64,000 bases of DNA from Rhodococcus sp. SMB37 (GTDB taxonomy: Bacteria > Actinomycetota > Actinomycetes > Mycobacteriales > Mycobacteriaceae). The stretch is from positions 558,001 through 622,000 of the forward strand of contig NZ_SLVY01000001.1 of assembly GCF_004345605.1 (NCBI RefSeq), in the 5' to 3' direction. Position 1 is the stretch's first letter; each line of letters begins with the position of its first letter. The translations under genes and the position numbers were made by a program. The notes under the pieces were generated by a model. The model saw only the letters and a program-made list of their open reading frames with translations. It did no database searches and was not told the DNA's origin. Positions 34,525-44,800 of the stretch are shown here, in pieces.

Positions 34525-36075
34525 ATGACGATGATCACCAGAAACCCACCTTCCATACCCGCGTGCTACACACGCGAGCCTCGGGATGCGCGCGAACACG
34601 TGATGATGTGGGTGCATACCGGTCAGGCACATGTGCGGCTCGCGAACGGCCAGGAGCACCGGGTCGACGCCGGAACAGGCATCTGGCTTCCCCCGGGCTC
34701 CGACCACCGCATGTGGACGGAACCCGGTTCCCTGGCCTTCCCCACCTGGATCTCGCCCCATGCGGTCCCCGGCGCACCGGTGCACGTCGCGCGGTTCACC
34801 GTGGAGGACGCCTGGCGCGAATGGTTGATTGCACACTTCGCCCACGCGTACACGACCTACGAACAGGTCTCGCCGAACGATCTCGTCGAAGTGCTCACCC
34901 GGTCCGGTCCGAACGTCCCGCAGCACACGGTCATGGGCAACGCCCGGCGTTACCCGCCGATACCGCGGACTACGGCAGCACGAAGAGTGGCGCTGGAACT
35001 GGTGCGGAACCCGGCGCTCGACTACACCGTCGAGCAGTGGGCAGCCCTGGCAGCGTGCAGCCCCAACACATTACGTCGCGATTTCTCGAGCCGGACCGGC
35101 ATGACATTCGCGCGGTGGCGGACTTTGTGCCGACTCGCAGCCGCACGCGAGTTCCTCGCGGCCGGGTACGAGGTCGGCCAGGTCGCCGCGCGCACCGGGT
35201 ACGCGACCCGCAACGGCTTCACCCGCGCCTTCCGCGAACACCACGGAATGACACCCCGCGACTACGCGGGGAAGGTAACCGCCGCGACAGACGCGCGCTC
35301 CTCTCGCCGTGTCGTGGCAGATCGTCAGGCCGGAGCACTCGTGAACCTGCTCGACGATGCACCGGCCCCGCCGCGCACTGTCCCCGCAGCCCGGAACACA
35401 CCGAGAGTCGCCCCATACAACGTATTGACCTGGATATACCGGGGCACGGGGTGGGCGCGAGTCGGCGACACCACCTACCCGAGAATGAGAGGCGACACCA
35501 TCTGGTTGCCTGCCGGCGTCGAAAGAGAGACCGGCCTGCCCGAGAACTCACTCTCCTTGCCCATCGGCGTGCTGGGTGCGGACGACGTGCGGCTTCCCGG
35601 TCCACTCAGGGCGCATTTCCCGCAAGCGTGGGACACATATCTGCTCTACTGCTCGGTGAGCACCAACACCGCGCTGCGGCCCGCCGGTTACGACCCCCGG
35701 CATATCCTCGACGTGTTCGGCGATCGGCTGGCAGTGGAGCGCGCCCGAACCGTGCCGATGCCCAAGACAAGGCAGGCCAGGGACGCGGCGACCGACTTCC
35801 TCCGCCGGATCGGCACGAGCGTGGAGAGCACGACCTTCGACGTGACCGGCGATATCCACGAGGCCTTCCGACTCGAGACCGGAATGCCGTTCGCGAGCTG
35901 GCGGCACGCCGCCCGCATGCGTATCGCCCGCGACCTTCTCGCGGGCGGCGCGAAACCCAGTGCTGTGGCGGGCCGGGTCGGTTACACGCAAGTGTCGAAC
36001 TTCAGCCGTGCATTCACAACCTTCCACGGCGTTTCCCCACGGGAGTATCGAGAGCGGGAGGTCGACGCAATGTAA
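34525..36075 (+). CDS. Transcriptional regulator with two complete AraC units in tandem
   Basis: 516 residues, about twice a normal AraC protein. Unit 1: a cupin-like sensor (MMWVHTGQAHVRLANGQEHR) then two HTHs (WAALAACSPNTLRRDFSSRT; VAARTGYATRNGFTRAFREHHG). Unit 2 repeats the plan: TWIYRGTGWARVGDTTYPRM, then AGRVGYTQVSNFSRAFTTFHG ending GVSPREYRE. In unit 2 the first HTH is less clear. Position beside the iron box and siderophore remnants suggests control of siderophore genes, as with RipA-like regulators; that is inference. The ATG at 34525 (MTMITRNP) could also be 34531. Confidence 0.85.
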   Translation: MTMITRNPPSIPACYTREPRDAREHVMMWVHTGQAHVRLANGQEHRVDAGTGIWLPPGSDHRMWTEPGSLAFPTWISPHAVPGAPVHVARFTVEDAWREWLIAHFAHAYTTYEQVSPNDLVEVLTRSGPNVPQHTVMGNARRYPPIPRTTAARRVALELVRNPALDYTVEQWAALAACSPNTLRRDFSSRTGMTFARWRTLCRLAAAREFLAAGYEVGQVAARTGYATRNGFTRAFREHHGMTPRDYAGKVTAATDARSSRRVVADRQAGALVNLLDDAPAPPRTVPAARNTPRVAPYNVLTWIYRGTGWARVGDTTYPRMRGDTIWLPAGVERETGLPENSLSLPIGVLGADDVRLPGPLRAHFPQAWDTYLLYCSVSTNTALRPAGYDPRHILDVFGDRLAVERARTVPMPKTRQARDAATDFLRRIGTSVESTTFDVTGDIHEAFRLETGMPFASWRHAARMRIARDLLAGGAKPSAVAGRVGYTQVSNFSRAFTTFHGVSPREYREREVDAM

Positions 36076-36124
36076 TGCGTAGGTTCGGCGGACCGGCGAG
36101 ATCGACGACGAGCAGGAGGATTCC

Positions 36125-36553
36125 ATGATCGACCGCAAGAAGAACGACGCGGCTCCGAGGCTACTCTCGGGCGGCAACCCGCAGATCCCCAAGGGCGAGG
36201 GAAACCGCCCCGTTGCGGCCTACATCGAGGCCATGCCCGAGTGGAAACGCGATCTCGGCGAACGCTTGGACGCCCTCATCGTCTCCGCGGTTCCCGAGGT
36301 CCACAAGGCCGTCAAGTGGAACCAACCGTTCTACGGCATCGAGGGCGATGGCTGGTTCCTGTCGTTCCGCTGCTTCACCAAATACGTGCAGGTGCAATTC
36401 TTCCGGGGGACGTCACTCGATCCCGTCCCGCCGAAAGCCTCAAAGCACGACGAGGTTCGCTACCTCGACATCTACGAGGACGACGAACCGGATGAGGACC
36501 GGCTCCGCTCCTGGGTCGAGCAGGCTGCACGGCTACCGGGCGAGAAGATGTGA
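36125..36553 (+). CDS. DUF1801 domain protein
   Basis: 142 residues with the DUF1801 pattern RPVAAYIEAMPEWKRDLGER, then VHKAVKWNQPFYGIEGDG and YVQVQFFRGTSLDP. Function is unknown; members are small cytosolic proteins. AGGAGG lies 7 nt before the ATG. The gap to the next gene (163 bp) contains an imperfect hairpin around 36602-36624 that might end this transcript. Confidence 0.8.
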   Translation: MIDRKKNDAAPRLLSGGNPQIPKGEGNRPVAAYIEAMPEWKRDLGERLDALIVSAVPEVHKAVKWNQPFYGIEGDGWFLSFRCFTKYVQVQFFRGTSLDPVPPKASKHDEVRYLDIYEDDEPDEDRLRSWVEQAARLPGEKM

Positions 36554-36716
36554 CCGAACACGCGAATCTGCTGCCGCTGTCACACTGTGCGGCGCGACGG
36601 GCTTTTGTCTCCGGAGGACAAAGGCCGCATCGAAGCTGAGCCCGCTGGGCCATTCTCCGCCACCCCGAACCCGCATAGTGTCGTGAATCACAGAACGATG
36701 AAAAGGTGATTCAGGC

Positions 36717-38186
36717 ATGACGAATATCGATTATCTGGTGTGGAACCACCTGACAGAGCGCGGTGACGCTCCATGCGTCCGTGACGACCACACCGATCTG
36801 AGCTACCGCGAGTTCGCTGATCGTGTGGACGCGTTCGCTGCGCAGCTACGCGACCGGGGGCTCGATGCCGGTGACGTACTCGCCGTGATGCTGCCCAACC
36901 GCGCCGAGCTCCTGGTAGCACTGATGGCGGCATGGCGCATCGGCGCGATCGCCACACCGATCAATCCCTTGTTCACCGAAGCCGAGGCCAGATACCAGAT
37001 CGAGGATTCGGGCGCCGTCCTCGTCCTGAACGAAGGCGCCGTAGCACCGAGTGCGGATCGCGCAACCATCCCGGTCGACGACATCGCCACCGAACCGCCT
37101 CCAGACCGCTTCGAGCACCGGCCGGCCGCAAACGATACAGCCCTGCTGATCTACACGTCGGGTTCGACAGGACGCCCCAAAGGTGTCGAGCTCACACACG
37201 GCAACCTGGCTTTCATGGCGTCCTCGTTCCGCCTCCATCTCCAACTGACGGCGCAGGACCATTGCCTACTGATCCTTCCGCTCTTCCATGTCAACGCCAT
37301 CGCGGTCAGTTTCCTCGCTCCGATCGCGGCGGGAGCGCAACTCACCATCACCGGAAAGTTCTCACCCCACCGCTTCTTCGAGGACGTCGCGCGCCTGCGG
37401 CCCACATACTTCTCGGCGGTCCCCACCATCTATGCACTCCTCGTATCCCAGCCGAGCGATCCGGCCGCCGATACTTCGTCGCTGCGATTCGGAATATGCG
37501 GTGCCGCACCGATTTCGAATGAGCTACTCGACCGGGTCGAGCAGCGGTTCGATCTCGCCGTCGTGGAGGGATACGGTCTGACCGAAGGAACGTGCGCGTC
37601 CGCCTGTAATCCGATCGACGGCCCGCGCAAACCCGGCACGGTCGGTCCGGCGCTGCCCGGCCAGGAGATCGCGATCGCCGGGCCCGGCGGCGCATTGTTG
37701 CCCACCGGCACGATCGGCGAGGTGATCATCAAGGGCCCCAACGTGATGCGCGGATACCTGAATCGGCCGGACGACACGCGGGACACCGTCGTCGACGGCT
37801 GGCTGCACACCGGCGACGTGGGCCGCCTCGACGAGGACGGCTACCTCACACTCGTAGACCGCATCAAGGACATGATCATCCGCGGTGGGGAAAACCTGTA
37901 TCCCAAGGAGATCGAAAACGCACTGGCTGCCCATCCGGCCGTCCTCGAATGCGCCGTGATCGGCGCGCCCCACGATACGTACGGTGAGGTTCCCGTCGCG
38001 TATGTCGTGACCTACCCGGATCAGGAAGTCACCGAAACCGAACTACTCGACCACATTGCGGGCCTGCTGACACGCGTGAAGATTCCCGCCGAATTGCACC
38101 TCGTCGAGTCACTGCCGCGCAATCCGGTCGGCAAGATCGACAAACCGGAACTCCGCCGCACACACCGCAGCGTCCCGGCTCTCTGA
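36717..38186 (+). CDS. AMP-dependent acyl-CoA synthetase/ligase
   Basis: 489 residues of the ANL superfamily. The P-loop is LLIYTSGSTGRPKGVELTHG; GYGLTEGTCASACN is the A5 motif; LHTGDVGRLDEDGYLTLVDR is A7/A8; IRGGENLYPKEIE follows. The catalytic Lys is in NPVGKIDKPELRR. It would activate a carboxylic acid (fatty or aromatic) as the CoA thioester. AAAGGTG lies before the ATG. It is 81 bp upstream of the DUF3556 gene in the same direction; the next three genes are tightly packed with it and the cluster may share a pathway. Confidence 0.9.
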   Translation: MTNIDYLVWNHLTERGDAPCVRDDHTDLSYREFADRVDAFAAQLRDRGLDAGDVLAVMLPNRAELLVALMAAWRIGAIATPINPLFTEAEARYQIEDSGAVLVLNEGAVAPSADRATIPVDDIATEPPPDRFEHRPAANDTALLIYTSGSTGRPKGVELTHGNLAFMASSFRLHLQLTAQDHCLLILPLFHVNAIAVSFLAPIAAGAQLTITGKFSPHRFFEDVARLRPTYFSAVPTIYALLVSQPSDPAADTSSLRFGICGAAPISNELLDRVEQRFDLAVVEGYGLTEGTCASACNPIDGPRKPGTVGPALPGQEIAIAGPGGALLPTGTIGEVIIKGPNVMRGYLNRPDDTRDTVVDGWLHTGDVGRLDEDGYLTLVDRIKDMIIRGGENLYPKEIENALAAHPAVLECAVIGAPHDTYGEVPVAYVVTYPDQEVTETELLDHIAGLLTRVKIPAELHLVESLPRNPVGKIDKPELRRTHRSVPAL

Positions 38187-38267
38187 CCGCACTCCCCCGA
38201 CTCGGTCGTCGATTCGACGCACCCGAGGCGATCCCCCCTGCCCAGACAACGAACCCAGGAGTACGCC

Positions 38268-40130
38268 ATGGGATTCAAGACCGGGACTCCTCCCGCCGTC
38301 GACCCCGATACATTCCTCGACCGTCCCCTACTCGACCGCCTCCGTGTGACGGCAACCCATTGGGTCGACTACGGATTCGGCACTCCGAAGATGGTGCACA
38401 CCATCTACATCGTCAAACTGCTCGTCCTGTACGTCGGCGCCGGCACCGCGATCGCCACACTTACGTCGGGACTGGAGTGGTTCGACGTCGCGTCGTGGTG
38501 GAACGAACCGATCGTCTACCAGAAACTCGTGCTGTGGACAGCGCTGCTGGAAACGCTCGGCGTTGCAGGGTCGTGGGGGCCGCTCGCCGGACACTTCAAG
38601 CCCATGACCGGAGGGTTCCGGTACTGGCTCCGGCCGGAGACCATCCGGCTCCCACCCTGGCCCGGCAAGGTTCCCGGTACAGCAGGCGACACCCGCACAG
38701 TATTCGACGTGGTCGTCTACGCGACTCTCCTGGTCAGCATGCTCGTCGCCATCACGCTTCCCGGCGTGAGTAGCGCATCGCTCGACGCGGTGTCCGCAGA
38801 GAACAGCGGCCTGATCCGACCGTGGCTCGTTGTCCCGGTGATCGCCCTGCTGGTGCTCATCGGCCTCCGAGACAAGGTGATCTTCCTGGCGGCCCGCGGC
38901 GAGCAGTATCTGCCCGCGATGGTGTTCTTCGCGGTCCTGCCGTTCGTCGACATGATCGTCGCCGCGAAACTGCTCATCGTCGTCGTGTGGGTCGGCGCGG
39001 GTGTGTCGAAGTTCGGCCATCACTTCGCGCGGGTGATCCCGCCGATGATCAGCAACACACCGTGGCTGGCATCCAAGACCATCAAGCGCCTGCACTACAG
39101 GAACTATCCGAACGACCTGCGTCCCTCGCCGGTCGCGGGCGGAGTCGGGCACATCCTCGGCACTCTCGTCGAAATCGTGACGCCGCTGATCCTGCTGTTC
39201 TCGACGGACCGCACCGTGACGCTGTTCGCGGTCCTGCTCATGGTCGCGTTCCACTTGTTCATCGCCTCGACCTTCCCACTCGCGGTGCCACTCGAATGGA
39301 ATCTACTGTTCGCGTATCTGACGGTCTTCCTCTTCTGGGGTCACCCGAACGAGTCCGGCTTCGGCCTGGGCGACATGTCGTCGCCGTGGCTGACCGTGGG
39401 TATCGCGGCCGCGCTGTGTTTCTTCCCGATCCTGGGAAACGTGCGCCCCGACCTCGTCAGTTTCCTGCCGTCGATGCGGCAGTACTCGGGAAACTGGGCA
39501 ACGGGTCTGTGGGCATTCGCTCCCGGCGCCGAGGAAAAACTCGAGAAGCACATCGTCCGTCCCGCCGCGAACACCCGCACCCAGCTGCTGTCGATGTATT
39601 CCCCTCAGGGGGCCGACATCGTGATGCATCAGCTGCTGGGGTTCCGTTCGCTGCACAGTCAAGGTCGCGGCCTGCTGTCGTTGATGCTGCGTAAACTCGG
39701 AGACGATATCGACCGTTACACGCTGCGCGAAGCCGAATTCTCCTGCAACTCGGTCGTTGCGTTCAACTTCGGCGACGGGCACTTCCACAGCAAGGGTCTG
39801 ATCGATGCGATCCAACGGCGCTGCAACTTCGCTCCCGGCGAGTTTCTCGTGACATGGGTCGAATCGCAACCCATCCACAAGAGCACCCAGGAATACCAGG
39901 TGATCGATGCAGCGCTCGGCGTCGTCGAGCGAGGCACCTTCGAGGTCGCCGATGCCATCGCGGAACAGCCGTGGCTGCCGAACGGCCCTATCCCCGTGAA
40001 CGTGTCCTGGACGATCGACGTGGACGTCGAGCGCGCACTCACCGACCCGGGGACACTGACCGAACCGAAGATGCGTCATCGTCCTGAAACGCCCAGCCCC
40101 GCAGCGCCCAGCAAGGAGACTCGTCGATGA
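38268..40130 (+). CDS. DUF3556 transmembrane protein
   Basis: 620 residues, function unknown. The first ~420 residues contain about eight hydrophobic segments (for example VFDVVVYATLLVSMLVAITL, KLLIVVVWVGAGVSKFGHHF, VTLFAVLLMVAFHLFIASTF), arranged rather like HTTM/DoxX-type membrane proteins. The last ~200 residues are soluble and have RYTLREAEFSCNSVVAFNFG and GDGHFHSKGLIDAIQRRCNF. AGGAG stands before the ATG. The stop overlaps the next gene's start (ATGA), which indicates coupled synthesis with the CrtI-like oxidoreductase. I recognise the family name from actinobacteria but no reaction is known. Confidence 0.82.
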   Translation: MGFKTGTPPAVDPDTFLDRPLLDRLRVTATHWVDYGFGTPKMVHTIYIVKLLVLYVGAGTAIATLTSGLEWFDVASWWNEPIVYQKLVLWTALLETLGVAGSWGPLAGHFKPMTGGFRYWLRPETIRLPPWPGKVPGTAGDTRTVFDVVVYATLLVSMLVAITLPGVSSASLDAVSAENSGLIRPWLVVPVIALLVLIGLRDKVIFLAARGEQYLPAMVFFAVLPFVDMIVAAKLLIVVVWVGAGVSKFGHHFARVIPPMISNTPWLASKTIKRLHYRNYPNDLRPSPVAGGVGHILGTLVEIVTPLILLFSTDRTVTLFAVLLMVAFHLFIASTFPLAVPLEWNLLFAYLTVFLFWGHPNESGFGLGDMSSPWLTVGIAAALCFFPILGNVRPDLVSFLPSMRQYSGNWATGLWAFAPGAEEKLEKHIVRPAANTRTQLLSMYSPQGADIVMHQLLGFRSLHSQGRGLLSLMLRKLGDDIDRYTLREAEFSCNSVVAFNFGDGHFHSKGLIDAIQRRCNFAPGEFLVTWVESQPIHKSTQEYQVIDAALGVVERGTFEVADAIAEQPWLPNGPIPVNVSWTIDVDVERALTDPGTLTEPKMRHRPETPSPAAPSKETRR

Positions 40131-41560
40131 GCACCGCGGTCGTGGTCGGTAGCGGTCCCAACGGGCTTGCTGCCGCCGTCCACCTCGCACAGAACGGTGT
40201 GGACGTTCAGGTCCTCGAGGCCGCCCACGACATCGGTGGAGGCACTCGGTCGGGTGAGCTGACCGTGCCCGGTCTGATCCACGACCACTGCTCTGCCTTC
40301 CACCCGATGGGGGCCGGTTCGCCGTACCTGCAGACCCTCGCCCTCGAGCGCTACGGTCTGCGGTGGCGGTGGCCCGAAGTCGATTGCGCTCACCCCCTCG
40401 ACGGAACCGACGCGGCATTGTTGCACCGCTCGTTGGAAGAAACCGTTGCAGGCCTCGGTGACGACGGGCCTCGGTGGCACCGCATGTTCTCCGATCTCGC
40501 CGCGGGATTCGATGATCTGGCCGCCGATCTCATGCGGCCGGTGCTCAACGTCCCCCGGCATCCGCTGCGGCTCGCGGCGTTCGGCCCGCGCGCACTGGCC
40601 CCCGCTACCGTCGCCGCCCGCTGGTTCCGGACGCGGCAGGGTCGCGCGCTGTTCGGTGGCGTCGCCGCGCACGCCTACCATCGGCTCGACCGGCCGGCGA
40701 CCTCCGCGGTCGGCCTGATGATCACCGCAGCCGGGCACCGCTACGGATGGCCGGTGGCCGAGGGCGGTTCCGCCGCGATCGGCCGGGCGCTCGCGGCCAT
40801 GCTCGCCGAACACGGAGGCAAGATACACACCGGAGTGCATGTACGCAGCTCCGCAGACATTCCCACCGCCGACGTGGTCCTGCTCGATATCGCGCCTGGA
40901 GCAGCGCTGACGATCCTCGGGTCGGCGCTTCCGAAGCGGGTCGCGAGGGCGTACGGAAAGTTCCGTCATGCTCCCGGCGCGTTCAAGGTGGACTTCGCGA
41001 TCGACGGACCCATTCCGTGGTCCGACCCGGCATGCGCCGGGGCGGGCACCGTCCACCTGGGCGGGGATTTCGACGAGATCGCCCTGGCAGAGCGTGAAGT
41101 GACCATGGGTCGGATGCCGGACCGGCCGTTCGTCCTGCTCGGCCAGCAGTATGTCGCCGACTCGACTCGTTCGCGGGGGTCGCTCAACCCCGTGTACGCG
41201 TACGCCCACGTGCCTGCGGGATTCAGCGGCGATGCGACCGGCGCGATCGTCGAGCAGATCGAACGATTCGCACCCGGATTCCGCGATCGCATCGTCGCGC
41301 AGTCCGCACACTCCCCGGCCGACCTTTCCGGCGACAACCCCAATCAGGTGGGCGGTGACATCATCGGCGGCGCCAACGCCGACCTGCAGGTGGTGTTCCG
41401 CCCGCGAATAGCCCGCGACCCGTACAGCACCGGCATCGACGGGGTGTATCTGTGCTCGGCGTCGACGCCTCCCGGCGCGGGTGCCCACGGGATGTGCGGA
41501 TACAACGCAGCAGGATCCGCGCTACGCCACCTACGACAGGCAGGAGGGACACGTCGTTGA
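40127..41560 (+). CDS. Phytoene-desaturase-like FAD-dependent oxidoreductase (CrtI superfamily)
   Basis: 477 residues. The N-terminal FAD motif is VVVGSGPNGLAAAVHLAQNG with VQVLEAAHDIGGGTRS, the arrangement of CrtI/amine-oxidase proteins. The C-terminal FAD contact is GVYLCSASTPPGAGAHGMCG, followed by a short tail. The substrate is unknown: members act on carotenoids, polyprenyl or other lipid chains. It overlaps the DUF3556 gene (ATGA) and the following PucR gene (TTGA). A membrane-embedded lipid is a plausible shared substrate, which is inference. Confidence 0.88.
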   Translation: MSTAVVVGSGPNGLAAAVHLAQNGVDVQVLEAAHDIGGGTRSGELTVPGLIHDHCSAFHPMGAGSPYLQTLALERYGLRWRWPEVDCAHPLDGTDAALLHRSLEETVAGLGDDGPRWHRMFSDLAAGFDDLAADLMRPVLNVPRHPLRLAAFGPRALAPATVAARWFRTRQGRALFGGVAAHAYHRLDRPATSAVGLMITAAGHRYGWPVAEGGSAAIGRALAAMLAEHGGKIHTGVHVRSSADIPTADVVLLDIAPGAALTILGSALPKRVARAYGKFRHAPGAFKVDFAIDGPIPWSDPACAGAGTVHLGGDFDEIALAEREVTMGRMPDRPFVLLGQQYVADSTRSRGSLNPVYAYAHVPAGFSGDATGAIVEQIERFAPGFRDRIVAQSAHSPADLSGDNPNQVGGDIIGGANADLQVVFRPRIARDPYSTGIDGVYLCSASTPPGAGAHGMCGYNAAGSALRHLRQAGGTRR

Positions 41561-42849
41561 CTGCTGCCGACGGACCGACAGCATCGCCGCTAGGCCACCC
41601 CGCCCCGGCCGAGCTCGTGGCCATCGCTGCCGATATCGCGCACCGACTCGATGCCCGATCGGCCGATGTGGTCCGCGAGATCACGGTGCTCCTGGCCAGA
41701 GAGATCGATCGACTCGACGATGATCCCCAGCTGGTCGAACTGCTCGAGGCAAGCGTGCAGGGCAATGTCTCGACGATCATCCATGTCCTCGCCAACAACA
41801 TTCCGGTCGAGCATCTGCAACCGACGACGGCTGCCGTGGAATACGCATTGCGCCTCGCCCAACGGGAAGTACCGTCGCATTCTCTGGTACGGGCGTACCA
41901 CATGGGCCAGGACTACATGCTCAAGGCGTGCTACGACGAGATCGACGCATGTGGCCTGCCGGGCCCCGAGGCCATGGCCGCACTCAAGCACATCTCGGGA
42001 GTGCTCTACCGCTACATAGACGCCATCACGCTGTACGTATTCAGTGCATACGAGCAGGAACGACGACGGTGGATCGGCGCGCAGGGAAATGTCCAATCGT
42101 CGACCATCCACGGCATGCTCGCCGGCAATCCGGCCGAGACCAGTGCTTTCGAAACCGAGACCGGCTATCGCCTCGAACGACTCCACGTCGCGGTCATCGC
42201 CTGGTCGACCGACAGCAGTGACAACGATCTTCCCCGGCTCGATCGATATGTCCGCGACATCGCACGCCATCTCGGTACGGAATCGGCCCCCATCCTCACT
42301 GCCGTCGACCGGGCGACGATGTGGGCCTGGCTACCGTTCGGACGCCGGCGCCCCCACATCGACACCGCAGAACTGTCCACCTCGGTACCCGGGAGCCCGG
42401 GCTTCCGTGCGGTCCTCGGCCTCGCTGCCGGAGGCGCCGCCGGATTCCGTCGCTCGCACGAGCAAGCCCGTGCAGCGCACACGGTCGCGAGTCTTCCCGA
42501 CACCTCCACCGGCCCGATCATCGGTTTCGGTGACCGGGGTGTCGCGGTGATCTCGTTCCTGGCGGCACACCTCGACTCGAGTAGGGCGTGGGTCGGGGAA
42601 GTATTGGGCCCGCTCGCCGAGAACACAGCCCAGGCCGCAGACCTGCGCAAGACGTTGAGCACGTACTTCGAGACCGGGGAGAGCCACCTCCACACCGCAC
42701 AGCGTCTGAATCTGCATCGCAACACCGTGAAGTACCGGATCGGCAAGACGCTCGGCGACCCCGCCACGGGTCTGTCGAACCACAGCACACTCGACATCGC
42801 CCTCGCCCTGCGCGCGTGCGAGTTCCTCGGCCCCGCGGTACTTCGCTGA
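41557..42849 (+). CDS. PucR/CdaR-family transcriptional regulator
   Basis: About 430 residues. The N-terminal part is a sensor (RsbRD-like) region with SHSLVRAYHMGQDYMLKACY. A degenerate GGDEF-like region lies in the middle. The C-terminal PucR HTH is TLSTYFETGESHLHTAQRLN, then LHRNTVKYRIGKTLG. The TTG start at 41557 is preceded by AGGAGG nine bases up and lies in the stop of the oxidoreductase gene, so the regulator is co-translated with the genes it probably controls. The 281 bp after it hold no gene; the start of gdhA follows. Confidence 0.87.
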   Translation: MTAADGPTASPLGHPAPAELVAIAADIAHRLDARSADVVREITVLLAREIDRLDDDPQLVELLEASVQGNVSTIIHVLANNIPVEHLQPTTAAVEYALRLAQREVPSHSLVRAYHMGQDYMLKACYDEIDACGLPGPEAMAALKHISGVLYRYIDAITLYVFSAYEQERRRWIGAQGNVQSSTIHGMLAGNPAETSAFETETGYRLERLHVAVIAWSTDSSDNDLPRLDRYVRDIARHLGTESAPILTAVDRATMWAWLPFGRRRPHIDTAELSTSVPGSPGFRAVLGLAAGGAAGFRRSHEQARAAHTVASLPDTSTGPIIGFGDRGVAVISFLAAHLDSSRAWVGEVLGPLAENTAQAADLRKTLSTYFETGESHLHTAQRLNLHRNTVKYRIGKTLGDPATGLSNHSTLDIALALRACEFLGPAVLR

Positions 42850-43124
42850 CCGGTCCGCCCCTGGTCACAGCCGTGCATCGGTCCGAGGAACCAGGACACC
42901 TGGACGACGGCGTCGGTAGCATCGCATGCGCTGCTCGGGCTGCCGCACGATCGAGAACACGCGTCCTGTTCTGCCACTCCGATTGCCGCTCAGGCCATGT
43001 TTTCCACCTGCCGCGACAGCTGTGTTCCTTCTCGCACAAGGGGACCGGATTACCAGACAGTAGTGCTCGGCACCTATAGTTCACGACGTAAATACGGTGT
43101 AACAGTCTTCTCACAGTCAGGTAG

Positions 43125-44474
<1,350 letters not shown>

Positions 44475-44496
44475 CGAAGCTCGCGGAAGAGTTGTG

Positions 44497-44538
44497 AAGC
44501 TCGCAGCCCTGGTGGTCATCCACCAGGGCTGCGAGCTT
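44497..44538 (+). terminator. Terminator after gdhA
   Basis: Perfect 19-bp arms (44497-44515 and 44520-44538) with a 4-nt loop, starting 22 bp past the stop, followed by a T/C-rich stretch. It lies between convergent genes and may work in both directions. Confidence 0.88.
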
Positions 44539-44552
44539 TCCGTCTGTCCTGC

Positions 44553-44789
44553 TTACTTCTCGCCGAAGTCGTCGTCCTTCTCGTCGAAGACTTCGTCACT
44601 GCGGTGATCATTGCGCGCCTTCCGCGAGGCTTCGCGCATTTCGATCCCTTCGGTGATCAGGTCACCGATCTCGCGGGTCACGTCGCGGACCGCGCCGGCG
44701 ATGATGCTCGCGATTGCGCCGACATGCGTCGCCGTCGATTCGGTCACCTCCTGGATGACGTCCTTGTTCCGCTCGAATTTTCCAACCAT
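44553..44789 (-). CDS. Small conserved hypothetical protein
   Basis: 78 residues from the ATG at 44789 (MVGKFERNKDVIQEVTESTA), with GGGG-rich bases upstream. The middle AIASIIAGAVRDVTREIGDL is an amphipathic or membrane-associated helix and the tail is charged (DEVFDEKDDDFGEK). It lies 11 bp after the desaturase stop in the same direction, so it is likely co-transcribed with desA and its reductase. No known domain is recognised. Confidence 0.6.
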   Translation of the reverse strand: MVGKFERNKDVIQEVTESTATHVGAIASIIAGAVRDVTREIGDLITEGIEMREASRKARNDHRSDEVFDEKDDDFGEK

Positions 44790-44800
44790 GCCGGATCCCC

